Source of the DNA: JAMXLO01 sp963794185
GTDB taxonomy: Bacteria; Pseudomonadota; Alphaproteobacteria; Acetobacterales; Acetobacteraceae
Length of the DNA: 64,000 nt
Direction: 5' to 3'
Assembly (NCBI GenBank): GCA_963794185.1
Contig: CAWCDM010000135.1
Span: forward strand, 59,876-123,875
Under the pieces are notes generated by a model, which searched no databases, had not been told where the DNA came from, and saw only the letters and a list, made by a program, of their open reading frames with translations. Numbering within the stretch: position 1 is the stretch's first letter; each line of letters starts with the position of its first letter. Position numbers and translations under genes: made by a program. This document shows, one piece after another, positions 26,611-35,177 of the stretch.

Positions 26611-27489
26611 ATGGCGAAGTTGGGCTTGTTCATGGCGATCCTGGCGCTGCTGGCCGGACCGGCCGCGGCACAGAACGCGCCAGGCGCGATCAACATCGTG
26701 GCGGCGGAGAACTTCTACGGCGACGTGGCGCAGCAACTTGCCGGCGGCGATGCCACAGTGACCAGCATCCTGACCAATCCCGACCAGGACCCGCATCTGT
26801 TCGAGGCAAGCCCGTCCGTTGCCCGCCTTTTGTCGGCCGCCACGATCGTGGTCTACAACGGCGCCGACTACGATCCCTGGATGGCAAAGCTGCTCGCCGC
26901 CGCGCGGTCATCGAACCGCCGGACTATCATCGTGGCGAATCTAGTGCACCGGAAGGCCGGCGACAACCCGCATCTCTGGTATGACCCGACGACGATGCCG
27001 ACCTACGCGAAGGCACTTGCCGCAACGCTCGCCGAACGCGACCCGGCGCACGGGGAAGACTACCAGCGGCGCCTTGGCGTGTTCCTCGCCGCGCTGCAGC
27101 CGATGGAGGCAAAGATCGCCGACCTGCGCGCCAGGTTCGCCGGAACTGCCGTCACCGCCACCGAGCCGGTGTTCGGCTACATGGCCGCCGCGCTCGGCTT
27201 CACGATGCGCAACGAACGGTTCCAGCTCGCGGTGATGAACGACACGGAGCCACGCGTGTCCGACGTTGCCGCATTTGCGAACGACCTCCGGAAACACCAG
27301 GTGCGGCTGCTGCTCTACAATAGCCAGGCGAGCAATCCCGCGGCCCAGCGTCTCGTCCGCATTGCCGAGCAATCGAATATCCCCGTCGTCGGGGTGACCG
27401 AGACGGAACCGCAGGGCAAGACGTATCAGGACTGGATGATGGGCCAGCTCGATGCGGTCGCGCAGGCATTGGCCAAGCCTGCATCGTGA
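26611..27489 (+). CDS. znuA: zinc ABC transporter substrate-binding protein ZnuA
   Basis: This 292-residue periplasmic protein has a Sec signal (LGLFMAILALLAGPAAAQ). The start is the ATG after GAGGG, not the GTG three codons before. Metal ligands fit the cluster A-I family: His in DQDPHLFEAS, His in NPHLWYD, and a C-terminal acidic residue in VTETEP. The usual His/Asp-rich flexible loop of zinc-type ZnuA is absent. The site where many members have the third His reads TEPVFGYMAA, so ligand use may differ. The Zur context still favours zinc. It overlaps znuC by 4 bases. Confidence 0.88.
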   Translation: MAKLGLFMAILALLAGPAAAQNAPGAINIVAAENFYGDVAQQLAGGDATVTSILTNPDQDPHLFEASPSVARLLSAATIVVYNGADYDPWMAKLLAAARSSNRRTIIVANLVHRKAGDNPHLWYDPTTMPTYAKALAATLAERDPAHGEDYQRRLGVFLAALQPMEAKIADLRARFAGTAVTATEPVFGYMAAALGFTMRNERFQLAVMNDTEPRVSDVAAFANDLRKHQVRLLLYNSQASNPAAQRLVRIAEQSNIPVVGVTETEPQGKTYQDWMMGQLDAVAQALAKPAS

Positions 27490-28301
27490 GTGCCGTCGAA
27501 CTCACCGGCGCGACTTTGGCCTTCGGTGCCAGGACCGTCCTGTCAGGCATCGACCTTGTGATCCGCGACAGCGAGTTCGTCGGCGTGCTCGGCCCGAACG
27601 GATCGGGCAAGACCACGTTGATGCGCGCCATCCTTGGGCTTCTGCCGCCCCGCAGCGGGACGATCCATGTGCTGGGACGGCCGGTGGCGCGTGGCAACCC
27701 GACGGTCGGCTACATGCCGCAGACGCGCGGCGCTTTGAACAATCTGCGGCTCAGCGGCTGGGACTTCGTCGCCAGCGGCGCCAACGGACATCGCTGGGGC
27801 ATGCCGCTGCTCCGCGCCACCACGCGCCGCGAGGTGCAATGGGCGCTGGACATGGTCGATGCGACAGCGCTCGCGCGCCGCCCGTTGGCCGAGACCTCCG
27901 GCGGCGAGCGGCAACGCCTGCTGTTGGCGCAGGCGCTGCTCGGCCGCCCGCGCCTGTTGTTGCTGGACGAGCCGCTGATCAGCCTCGATCCGCATCATCA
28001 GCGTTCGGTGGTGGAGCTGACCCGGTCGCTGCAGAAGGAACTCGGCATCGCGGTGCTGTTCAGCGCGCACGAGATCAACCCGCTGCTCGGCGCGCTCGAT
28101 CGCGTGCTGTACCTGGGCTCCGGCCATGCCGCGCTGGGCGCCGTGGACGAGGTCATCAGCGGGCCGGTGCTGTCGCGTCTCTACGGTTCCAGGATCGAGG
28201 TGGTGCGCGTGAACGGCCGCATCTTCGTCATGTCGGGCGGCTACGACGTGGAGCGCGATGCTCACCAGCACGACCACGGCGAGCACCATGTTCACGTATG
28301 A
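27486..28301 (+). CDS. znuC: zinc ABC transporter ATP-binding protein ZnuC
   Basis: The 271-residue ATPase starts at a GTG overlapping the znuA stop. It has Walker A GPNGSGKTTLMRA, signature TSGGERQRLLLAQAL and Walker B LLLLDEPLISLDP. The C-terminus is histidine-rich (HQHDHGEHHVHV), plausibly metal-sensing or metal-buffering. It energises import with ZnuB. The end overlaps the likely znuB start. Confidence 0.92.
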   Translation: MSAVELTGATLAFGARTVLSGIDLVIRDSEFVGVLGPNGSGKTTLMRAILGLLPPRSGTIHVLGRPVARGNPTVGYMPQTRGALNNLRLSGWDFVASGANGHRWGMPLLRATTRREVQWALDMVDATALARRPLAETSGGERQRLLLAQALLGRPRLLLLDEPLISLDPHHQRSVVELTRSLQKELGIAVLFSAHEINPLLGALDRVLYLGSGHAALGAVDEVISGPVLSRLYGSRIEVVRVNGRIFVMSGGYDVERDAHQHDHGEHHVHV

Positions 28302-29088
28302 CTTCATGCAGAACGCGTTTGCCGCCGCCGGCATCGTCGCGGTGGTCTGCGGCCTGGTCGGGTTCTTCCTCGTGCTGCGCGCGCAGACCTTCGCCGGCCA
28401 TGCGCTGTCGCATGTCGGTTTCGCGGGAGCCACCGGCGCGGTGCTGCTGGGAGTGGCGCCGCTCTGGGGGCTTGTGGCTCTGACGCTGCTCGCCGGGATC
28501 GGCATGGGGCTGCTCGGCGAGCGGCTGCAACAGCGGGACGTGGCGATCGGCATCGTGCTGGCGATGTCGCTCGGACTTGGCCTGCTGTTCCTGCATTTCT
28601 TCACCGCCTACGCCACGCAAGCGACGGCGCTGCTGTTCGGCAACATCCTGGGCGTCGATGCGGCAACGGTCTGGACGCTGCTGCTGCTTGGCATGGCCGC
28701 CGTCACTGCGCTCGCCGCCATCTCGCGGCCGTTGCTGTTCGCCAGCCTGCAACCCGAACTCGCCGAGGCGAAGGGTGTATCGCTGCGCCTGCTGTCCGTC
28801 CTGTTCCTGGCGATCGTCGCGCTGGCCGTGGCGCAGTGCGCACAGATCGTCGGGGTGCTGCTGGTCTTCGCGCTGATGGTCGGACCGGCCGCGGCGGCGC
28901 AGCGTCTCACCACCCGGTTCTGGCGCGGCATCGCGTTGTCGGTTGCGTTCGCGCTGGCCGAGGTCTGGTTCGCACTCGTGCTGGCATATATCACCGACTG
29001 GCCTACCAGCTTTTGGATCACGACATCGAGCGGCTGCGTCTATCTGGCCGCGGTCCTGATGGACGGCTTGCTTTCGGCATCACAATAA
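28288..29088 (+). CDS. znuB: zinc ABC transporter permease ZnuB
   Basis: This polytopic protein of 266 residues (or 276 from the upstream ATG at 28258) has about eight hydrophobic segments. It carries the family blocks LRAQTFAGHALSHVGFAG and MVGPAAAAQRLTTRFWRGIALS. I prefer the ATG that begins MFTYDFMQNAF, the normal N-terminus of ABC-3 permeases. It overlaps znuC by 14 bases and is the last gene of the Zur-controlled operon. Confidence 0.9.
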   Translation: MFTYDFMQNAFAAAGIVAVVCGLVGFFLVLRAQTFAGHALSHVGFAGATGAVLLGVAPLWGLVALTLLAGIGMGLLGERLQQRDVAIGIVLAMSLGLGLLFLHFFTAYATQATALLFGNILGVDAATVWTLLLLGMAAVTALAAISRPLLFASLQPELAEAKGVSLRLLSVLFLAIVALAVAQCAQIVGVLLVFALMVGPAAAAQRLTTRFWRGIALSVAFALAEVWFALVLAYITDWPTSFWITTSSGCVYLAAVLMDGLLSASQ

Positions 29089-29125
29089 GATAATGGTGCA
29101 GCCTTGACAGATTGAATGTTGTGCC

Positions 29126-29536
29126 GTGCGGAGACGGCTTGACCGAAACAGGCTGGCTTCAAACCGACGGGTAGGTCCTGTTGGCTTTGCCGCTTTGATG
29201 TTCGCCGCATGGTGCCAGGTTCTGCTCGTCCTGGCGCTCGCGCGCGTACCGCAGGCACAAGCCGCCGATGCGCTCGACTGTATCCGTATGTGTCACACCG
29301 ATGCCGACGACGATGGCGCGCCGGCTCCGCACCAGCAGGATCACTCCGGCCACGACTGCGTGATGTGCGTGATGTGCGTTGGCCATGCGTCGCCGGTGGC
29401 GTTGTTGTCGTCGCCCGCGGCGTTGCCCGATCGGCAATTCACCGCGGTCGTGCTGCTCGACGCTTACCGTCCGCGCGCGCCGCCGGTTCGCCTGGTATAC
29501 GCGGCCCAACCCCGTGGTCCTCCTCCGCAGATCTGA
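29126..29536 (+). CDS. DUF2946-like small protein with Cys/His metal motif
   Basis: The 136-residue protein starts at a GTG. It has one hydrophobic segment near the N-terminus (FAALMFAAWCQVLLVLALARV), probably a signal or anchor. A metal-like region follows with HQQDHSGHDCVMCVMCVGH. This arrangement resembles DUF2946 proteins, which often accompany copper genes. It lies 37 bases after znuB and directly before the barrel protein and copCD, so it probably begins the copper block. The start codon is uncertain. Confidence 0.65.
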   Translation: MRRRLDRNRLASNRRVGPVGFAALMFAAWCQVLLVLALARVPQAQAADALDCIRMCHTDADDDGAPAPHQQDHSGHDCVMCVMCVGHASPVALLSSPAALPDRQFTAVVLLDAYRPRAPPVRLVYAAQPRGPPPQI

Positions 29537-29586
29537 GTTTGCCGTGGCGCACCGACGCCGGTAACCCATATCAGCGGAGTCTTCGC

Positions 29587-30552
29587 TTGCAGTGCTTCAA
29601 GTTTTCGGCCGCGCTTATCGGCGCGAGCCTGCTATCCGCCCAACCCGTGTTCGCGCACGGCTTCGCGGGTCCCCATATGTTCATCAGCACGCTGCTGATC
29701 GACGATCCGAACGTGGCCGACGAGGCCAGTCTGCCGACATTCTCGTTCCTGCCGCAGCCGACGGATGGCGGATCGGCGCCCGGGCTCTACGCCCTCGAGT
29801 TCGAATTCGACAAACGCATCACCGAAAATTTCGGCTTTGCGCTCCACGACGGCTATCAGTGGCTGCGCACGCCGGGAGCCAAGACGGCCAACGGTTGGGA
29901 AAATTTGGATGGGGCACTCAAGTACAAGGTTTACGTCAGCGACGAGCACGAGTTCATGCTGTCACTCGGCGTATCCCGTACATTTGCCCGCACCGGGGCC
30001 AACGGCACCAATGGCGCGGTGCTGGGCAACGATGACAGCAGCTCCACCACGCCGAACATCTTCTGGGGCAAGGGCTTCGGCGATCTGCCGATCGGCTATC
30101 TGCGTCCGCTCGCGCTCACCGGGACACTGGGCTACACGATCGCCGACAAGAAGCTGAAGGTCACCGGCACCGACCCCGATACCGGTGATCCGGTGTTCAA
30201 CAACGGCATCTCGAACCAATGGTCTGGTGGGCTGTCGCTGCAATACAGCATGCGCTATCTGCAGTCGCAGGTGAAGGATCTCGGACTGCCGGAGTTCGTC
30301 AACAAGCTGACCCCGGTGGTCGAGGTCTCCTGGTCGTCGCCGGCCAGCAAGCCGAACCAGGACAGCACGCAGTACCTGTTCGGCGTCGGCGTCAATTACA
30401 CGTCGGACTGGTGGGCGGTCGGCGTTGAGGCGCTGATCCCCGGCAGCAAGCAGACGGGCTCGCACATGGGTGTGATCGCGCAGTTCCATCTCTACTTCGA
30501 CGATCTCTTCCCCAAGAGCCTCGGCAAGCCGATCGTGGGATGGTTCCAATGA
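29587..30552 (+). CDS. outer-membrane barrel-like protein in the copper cluster
   Basis: The mature-type signal peptide (FSAALIGASLLSAQPVFAHG) defines the N-terminus. The start is a TTG with GGAG upstream, giving 321 residues. The rest alternates amphipathic strands and ends with an aromatic residue strand (VIAQFHLYFDDLF...IVGWFQ), as in outer-membrane barrels of the MetA/transporter-like type. It has a His at the mature start (HGFAGPHMF). The gene overlaps the copC start by 4 bases, which ties it to copper handling. The exact role is unknown. Confidence 0.7.
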   Translation: MQCFKFSAALIGASLLSAQPVFAHGFAGPHMFISTLLIDDPNVADEASLPTFSFLPQPTDGGSAPGLYALEFEFDKRITENFGFALHDGYQWLRTPGAKTANGWENLDGALKYKVYVSDEHEFMLSLGVSRTFARTGANGTNGAVLGNDDSSSTTPNIFWGKGFGDLPIGYLRPLALTGTLGYTIADKKLKVTGTDPDTGDPVFNNGISNQWSGGLSLQYSMRYLQSQVKDLGLPEFVNKLTPVVEVSWSSPASKPNQDSTQYLFGVGVNYTSDWWAVGVEALIPGSKQTGSHMGVIAQFHLYFDDLFPKSLGKPIVGWFQ

Positions 30553-30906
30553 TGCGTGCGATGTCCCTGTTCGCGCTGGCGATGCTGTCCGCAGCGTCGC
30601 CGGCCTTCGCGCATGCCATGCTGGAGCGCGCCAGCCCGCTGGTCGGCAGCGAGGTTCCCGCACCGCCGCATGAAATCACCTTGACCTTCACCGAGGGCGT
30701 GGAACCGCTGTTCAGCACGATCGAAGTTCGTGATGCGCACGGCGCCACACTGGCGACGGGCAAGGCGCGCACGGATACAGGGGAACAATCGAAGGCTTGT
30801 CGTCGAATTGCCGGCGCTTGGCAGCGGCACTTATACGGTGACCTGGCACGCAACCTCGGTCGACACGCACAAGACCGAAGGGAGCTACCAGTTCATCGTG
30901 AAATAG
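30549..30906 (+). pseudogene. copC: copper-binding periplasmic protein CopC, frameshifted
   Basis: A signal peptide (MSLFALAMLSAASPAFA) precedes HAMLERASPLVGSEV, whose N-terminal His is the copper ligand of CopC. EITLTFTEGVEPLFSTIEV follows. A frame break in the GGGG run at 30780-30783 is followed in the next frame by LPALGSGTYTVTWHATSVDT, HKTEGSYQFIVK and a stop, which restores the second His ligand. The repaired length (about 118 aa) is normal. It is coupled to the barrel gene by ATGA and to copD by a 3-base gap. A one-base sequencing error is the simplest explanation. Confidence 0.85.
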
Positions 30907-30909
30907 CGC

Positions 30910-32819
30910 ATGGGCAGCCTGGAGATCGTCGTGGCTCTGCTGCGCGGCGTGCACCTCGCCGCGCTGCTTTCGCTGTTCGGCACACTGCTGTTCCTCGTGG
31001 TCGTGGCTGCCGGCCGCGACCACGACGGACGCTGTGGAAACAGCCCGCACGCGGCTTCTCCTGGTGCGCCTCGCACGCAACAGTGCGGCATGCGCGCTGT
31101 TTGCCGGAGCGGCGTGGCTGACCGCCGCAAGTGCCGTCATTGCCGGCACGCGTGGCATCGCAATGACGTTGCACGCACTCCCGGTGGTCGCACTGCAGAC
31201 CCAATTCGGCCAATGGGTCCTGCTGCGGCTCGCTCTGTTGATCGCAGTGCTGGTGTTGCCATCCGCAAGACGCCTGCCGCGCGCAGGCGCCATCGTGCTG
31301 GCCGGCGCCGCGGTTGCCGTGCAGCCGCTCGTCGGCCATGCCGGTGCGATCGGCGGCAGTCTGGGCAACGAGCTGATCGCGTCCGAGGCATTGCATCTGA
31401 TTGCCGCCGGTGCCTGGCTGGGCGGCCTGCTGCCGCTGTTCATCGCAATCCGCATACTGCCGGCAGACGCAGCGGCGTCCGCCTGTCGCAGCTTTACGGC
31501 CGTCGGCCTGTCCGCCGTCGTGGTGCTGGCCGGCACCGCCGTCGTGCAGATCGCTGAATTTATCGGCGGCGTGCCTGGCCTGTTCGGCACCGCCTATGGA
31601 CGTATCGCGCTCGTGAAGGTTGGACTGTTTCTGTTGTTGCTGGTGCTTGCGGCGCTCAATCGGTTCGTCCTGACCGAGCGTATCGCCGGAGCCGCGCCGG
31701 TTGCTGCGCGTCGCCACATCCGTCGCTCAATCGCGGCGGAAGCCGTGCTGGGTGCTCTCGTGATCGTCACGGCAGGATTTCTCGCCTCGAACACACCGGG
31801 TGTGCATGAGCAGCCGGTCTGGCCGTTTGCCTGGCGGCCGAGCCTGAACGCATTCGCCGACGCCGACCTGCGACACGAACTGATTTTAGCGCTGGCCGCA
31901 ATCGTCGGCGCCATTGTGATGGCGGTATCCGGACTGATCTGGCGTCCGGCGCGCTGGCCGGCCCTGGCGGTGTCACTGATCATCCTCGCAGTCGCCATCC
32001 CGCATTTGGATCTGCTGTTCGTCGCCGCCTATCCGACCAGCTTCTTCACCTCGCCCACCGAGTTTGCCGCCACCGCGATCGTGCACGGGGCAGAACTATT
32101 CGCCGCGAATTGCGTCGTCTGTCATGGCGCGGAGGGTCGTGGCGACGGTCCGGCCGCACAGTCGCTTCCCCTGCGGCCCGCCGATCTGACCGCGGAGCAT
32201 TTTTGGGCGCATAGCGACGGCGAACTCTACTGGTACATTTCGCACGGCTTCGAGGCTCCCGAAGGCGGCATGGCAATGCCCGGCGTCGACGGTGTCCTGT
32301 CGAGCGAGGCGCGCTGGGATCTGATCGACTATCTGCGTGCGCACAATGCCGGCGAGAGCATGCGCAAATCCCGCAAATGGCTGCATCCGCTGCCAATGCC
32401 GCAATTCGATGCCGAGTGTGCCGATGGGAGGACAATCGATATCGACGATATGCGCGGTCGGGCGCTGCATATTATCGCCGCTTCGGAAGAGGTGCCATCA
32501 GAACGGGTAACCGTTGCTGGTCTCGATATAACAACGATAATCGTGACGAGGGCTCGTGGCGCCACACCCAACGGTTCGGCCTGCATTGCGAGCGAACCGG
32601 AGACTTGGGCAGCGCTGGCGATCATTCTCGGCATGTCGTCGGACGCATTGGCCGGTGCGCAACTTCTGGTAGATCAAAACGCCTGGCTGCGCGCGGCCTG
32701 GCGGCCCGGAGATCCGGGTGACTGGACAAACCCGCTGTCGCTCGCGGCCATGATCCGCGACATCACTGCGTCACCCGATCGCAGGCGACGCAACCGGAGG
32801 GCAGGTACATCGCCACTGA
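30910..32819 (+). pseudogene. copD: CopD-type copper transporter fused to a cytochrome c domain, frameshifted
   Basis: The N-terminus (GSLEIVVALLRGVHLAALLSLFGTLLFLVVV) and about eight helices, including LVGHAGAIGGSLGNELIASEALHLIAAGAWLGGLLPLFIA in part, match the CopD membrane domain. After a further helix (LIILAVAIPHLDLLFVAAYP) comes a cytochrome c domain with CVVCHGAEGRGDGPA and a later Met in GGMAMPG. About 150 residues then follow in which I recognise no domain. One break lies near 31015. Another near 32775 probably removes the natural TGA at 32817, because the annotated frame otherwise runs to 33001 through low-complexity sequence. It is the partner of CopC. Confidence 0.8.
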
Positions 32820-33016
32820 ACACGACGCCAGGAGGGATCGGACAATTCAACGAACAGGAAGCTTGCACGATGCGCTCACGCCAGGGGCGTTCTCCTGGCG
32901 GCGACGATTCAGGCGAACGCGATAGACGCGGCCGCTTCGGGAAACCGATCGGCCGCCACGGAGGGCTGCGGGAGGCTGCCGCCAGCTTCGACCCCCCGTA
33001 ATCGGCATCCGACCGA

Positions 33017-33449
33017 TCAGGCGGAAGCCTTGCGGCACTCCTCGGCGCAGGTCTTGCACGCGGCGCCGCAGGCTGCACACTCTGCGAAGGTCGGAAACTT
33101 CTCGCACTCTTTCTGGCAGGCAACGCAGATTTCGCCGACAGCCTTGGCAAATGCTGGCAGGTGGGTCGAATTGACCGCCGCCAAGGTTTGCAGAGCGCCA
33201 CAGGCGGCCACGAGTTGATAGGCCGAATCTGTACAGCCGGCCATGCTCACATCTTTCATTGACAGCATGCCCAGACAATGCCGGAGGCAATCATTGCCCG
33301 TTGCCACGCAGCGGCCACTGGAACTCCTGGAGAGCCTTGTATTTCGGAGGATGCATGCTTGCACCTCCGGCGCCTTGCGCAAGAGCCTGGGAAGCTGCAC
33401 CGACGGCAGCGGCCGCGCCGACTACGGCGATGAAGTCGCGACGTTCCAT
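33017..33449 (-). pseudogene. Tat-exported four-helix copper-storage protein (Csp/DUF326), frameshifted
   Basis: The start MERRDFIAVVGAAAAVGAAS is a twin-arginine signal preceded by AAGGGCG. The mature part is Cys-rich: NDCLRHC, MAGCTDSAYQLVAAC, CVACQKECEKF and CAACGAACKTCAEEC. These cysteines face the core of a four-helix bundle in Csp1-type proteins and hold many Cu(I) ions. A frame break near 33300 separates the first 50 or so codons from the rest. With the base corrected the protein is about 143 residues, normal for exported Csp1. It sits between copCD and PCuAC/SCO, opposite in direction. Confidence 0.83.
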
Positions 33450-33655
33450 GGATATCGCCCTTCTGAAGCCAGGGTCGTATTCCCAAGCAACCGCGCCGAC
33501 GACGCGTCGCTAAATCCGGTCACGAGACTTTCCCAGTTTGCAGAAGTCCTAGGATTTGTCAATGTTATTCTGAAGCTATACTAGAAACAGTACGTATAAA
33601 TTCTCCGCAAGTCTGGAAGATGGTTGCGTCGGCGTCTGCGCTGGCATCTTTGGCG

Positions 33656-33680
33656 CTTGGCTTTGGCTTTGGCTTTGGCT
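33656..33680. repeat. short hexanucleotide tandem repeat (TTTGGC)
   Basis: Three perfect TTTGGC units, preceded by one CTTGGC, lie in the 346-base gap between the Csp gene and PCuAC. A plus-strand reading here looks like a short hydrophobic peptide but has no homologue I recognise. Apart from this I see nothing else in the gap; it should contain the promoters of both flanking genes. Confidence 0.5.
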
Positions 33681-33795
33681 ACGCCAGCGTGGGCGTGGAC
33701 CAGGTGTGTCGTGCTCGAAGTGACTTTACTTTGCGATAGAAACAGATCAGAGACGCCGGCGTTGACTTTGATAGTGCGGCCTGTGAGGCCGAGGG

Positions 33796-34273
33796 ATGGC
33801 TGTGATGCTCTGCCTGACCGTGATCGCCGCCGCTGTGCTTCTGCCGCTCGCAACCGTGAGCACCGCCGGCGCTGAGGAGGGGGGCCCCAGGATCGATCAT
33901 GCGTGGGCGCGCGCAACGCCTGGTGCCGCCACGACCGGCGCCGCCTATTTCCGGATCGAATCGCCGATGGACGACCGGCTGATCGGCCTCGCGTCTCCAG
34001 TCGCCGGCAAGGCCGAGTTGCATACCCATATCGAGGAGAACGGGGTCATGCAGATGCGCGAGGTCGAAGGCGGATTGGCGGTGCCGGCGCATCAGGAGGT
34101 CGAGCTGAAGCCAGGCGGCTCGCTGCACGTGATGCTGATCGATTTGAATCAGAAACTGAAGGCGGGTGACAGTTTTCCGCTCGATTCTCATCTTCGAGAA
34201 GGCCGGCCCGCGCATTGTGGCCGTGAAGATTGAACGGCTGGGCGCCATGGGTCCCACGGATGATGCACGATGA
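33796..34273 (+). pseudogene. periplasmic copper chaperone PCuAC, frameshifted near the end
   Basis: A signal peptide (LCLTVIAAAVLLPLATVSTAGA) precedes the DUF461/PCuAC domain: HAWARATPGAATTGAAYF, LHTHIEENGVMQM and LHVMLIDL. These give the H-M-x-H-x-M copper ligands. Near 34181 one extra base shifts the frame. In the corrected frame the protein ends LIFEKAGPRIVAVKIERLG and stops at 34273, overlapping the next start. PCuAC delivers Cu(I) to cytochrome oxidases together with SCO, which is the adjacent gene. Confidence 0.85.
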
Positions 34274-34310
34274 AGTACAATGCCGCGTACCAAGAGGTCA
34301 TGGATCATCA

Positions 34311-34354
34311 CGCGATGATGCCCCACGCAATGCGCGATGATGCCCCACGCAATG
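34311..34354. repeat. 22-bp perfect tandem duplication before the SCO gene
   Basis: The 22-base unit CGCGATGATGCCCCACGCAATG is present twice head to tail. It lies just upstream of my preferred SCO start. The unit is not a multiple of three, so a copy-number change would alter the frame from the upstream ATG at 34270. Confidence 0.85.
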
Positions 34355-34395
34355 GACCACAATGGCTCCGGCCATCCAACGCGAGAACCCCGGCC

Positions 34396-35022
34396 ATGAC
34401 ACACCAGTTGCGCAGAGAAGTCGCCCTGCGTTGGATTTGCGCGCGGCGGCCGGCGCCGGCGATTGCCATCCTGGCGCTCGTCGTCGCATTGCTCGCCGGC
34501 CCGCAGCCGTTGCTGGCGGCAGGCCCGGCATCGCCGCAGGAAGCCACGTCCGAGATCGGCGGCCCGTTCACGCTCGTCGATCAGGACGGGCGCACAGCCA
34601 CCGACGCGCAGTTTCGCGGAAAGTGGCTGCTTGTGTATTTCGGCTATACCCATTGTCCGGATGCTTGCCCGACGGCGCTCGGCGACATCGCCGCAGCGCT
34701 CGATGATCTCGATCCGGCGAAGCGCGGCAGGGTTCAGACGATCTTCATCACCGTCGATCCCGACCGCGATACACCAGCGGTCATGAAGGACTATGTCAGC
34801 GCGTTTGAAGGTGCCCACATCGTCGGGCTGACCGGCACGCAGATGCAGATCAGCGTGGCCGAGGCGGCCTATCGGGTCCATGCGCAGCGCTATGCGGGCA
34901 AGAACGGCGACTACACGATGAGCCATACATCGGCGATCCACATCATGGATCCGGATGGACGCTTCGTGACCGTGGTGCCGCCCGAGCGCATCGCCGAACG
35001 CCTGGCACAGCTCGTGCCATAA
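34396..35022 (+). CDS. SCO1/SenC copper chaperone, thioredoxin-like
   Basis: The core has GPFTLVDQDGR, the copper/redox motif YTHCPDACPTALGDI (CxxxC) and the distal His in SHTSAIHIMDPDGRF, all standard for SCO proteins. An N-terminal helix (AIAILALVVALLAGPQPLL) anchors it in the inner membrane. I start at the ATG of THQLRREVAL. An in-frame ATG at 34270 overlaps the PCuAC stop but would add 42 residues encoded across a tandem duplication. SCO metallates oxidase copper centres or reduces their cysteines. Confidence 0.88.
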   Translation: MTHQLRREVALRWICARRPAPAIAILALVVALLAGPQPLLAAGPASPQEATSEIGGPFTLVDQDGRTATDAQFRGKWLLVYFGYTHCPDACPTALGDIAAALDDLDPAKRGRVQTIFITVDPDRDTPAVMKDYVSAFEGAHIVGLTGTQMQISVAEAAYRVHAQRYAGKNGDYTMSHTSAIHIMDPDGRFVTVVPPERIAERLAQLVP

Positions 35023-35177
35023 GCCGGCGGGCTCAACCGATGGCCTTGCGCACCGCAATCGGTATGCAGTTCAAAGATCGGTGCCGTCGAACGGTGCGGA
35101 ATTCCTGACCCAGCATCGCCCCTTGGCATTCACGCCGCGCGGGTATTGAATTGCGGCAAAGGCAGAGGAGCGCCACA

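Noticed and set aside
32870..33001. A short ORF after copD, with a signal-peptide-like sequence (GVLLAATIQANAIDAAASG) in the next frame.
   Set aside because: No frame gives a convincing protein with start, signal and stop; it could be a frameshifted small periplasmic protein but cannot be supported.
33619..33738. A short hydrophobic ORF over the TTTGGC repeats.
   Set aside because: It is short, repeat-derived and has no RBS or homologue that I recognise.
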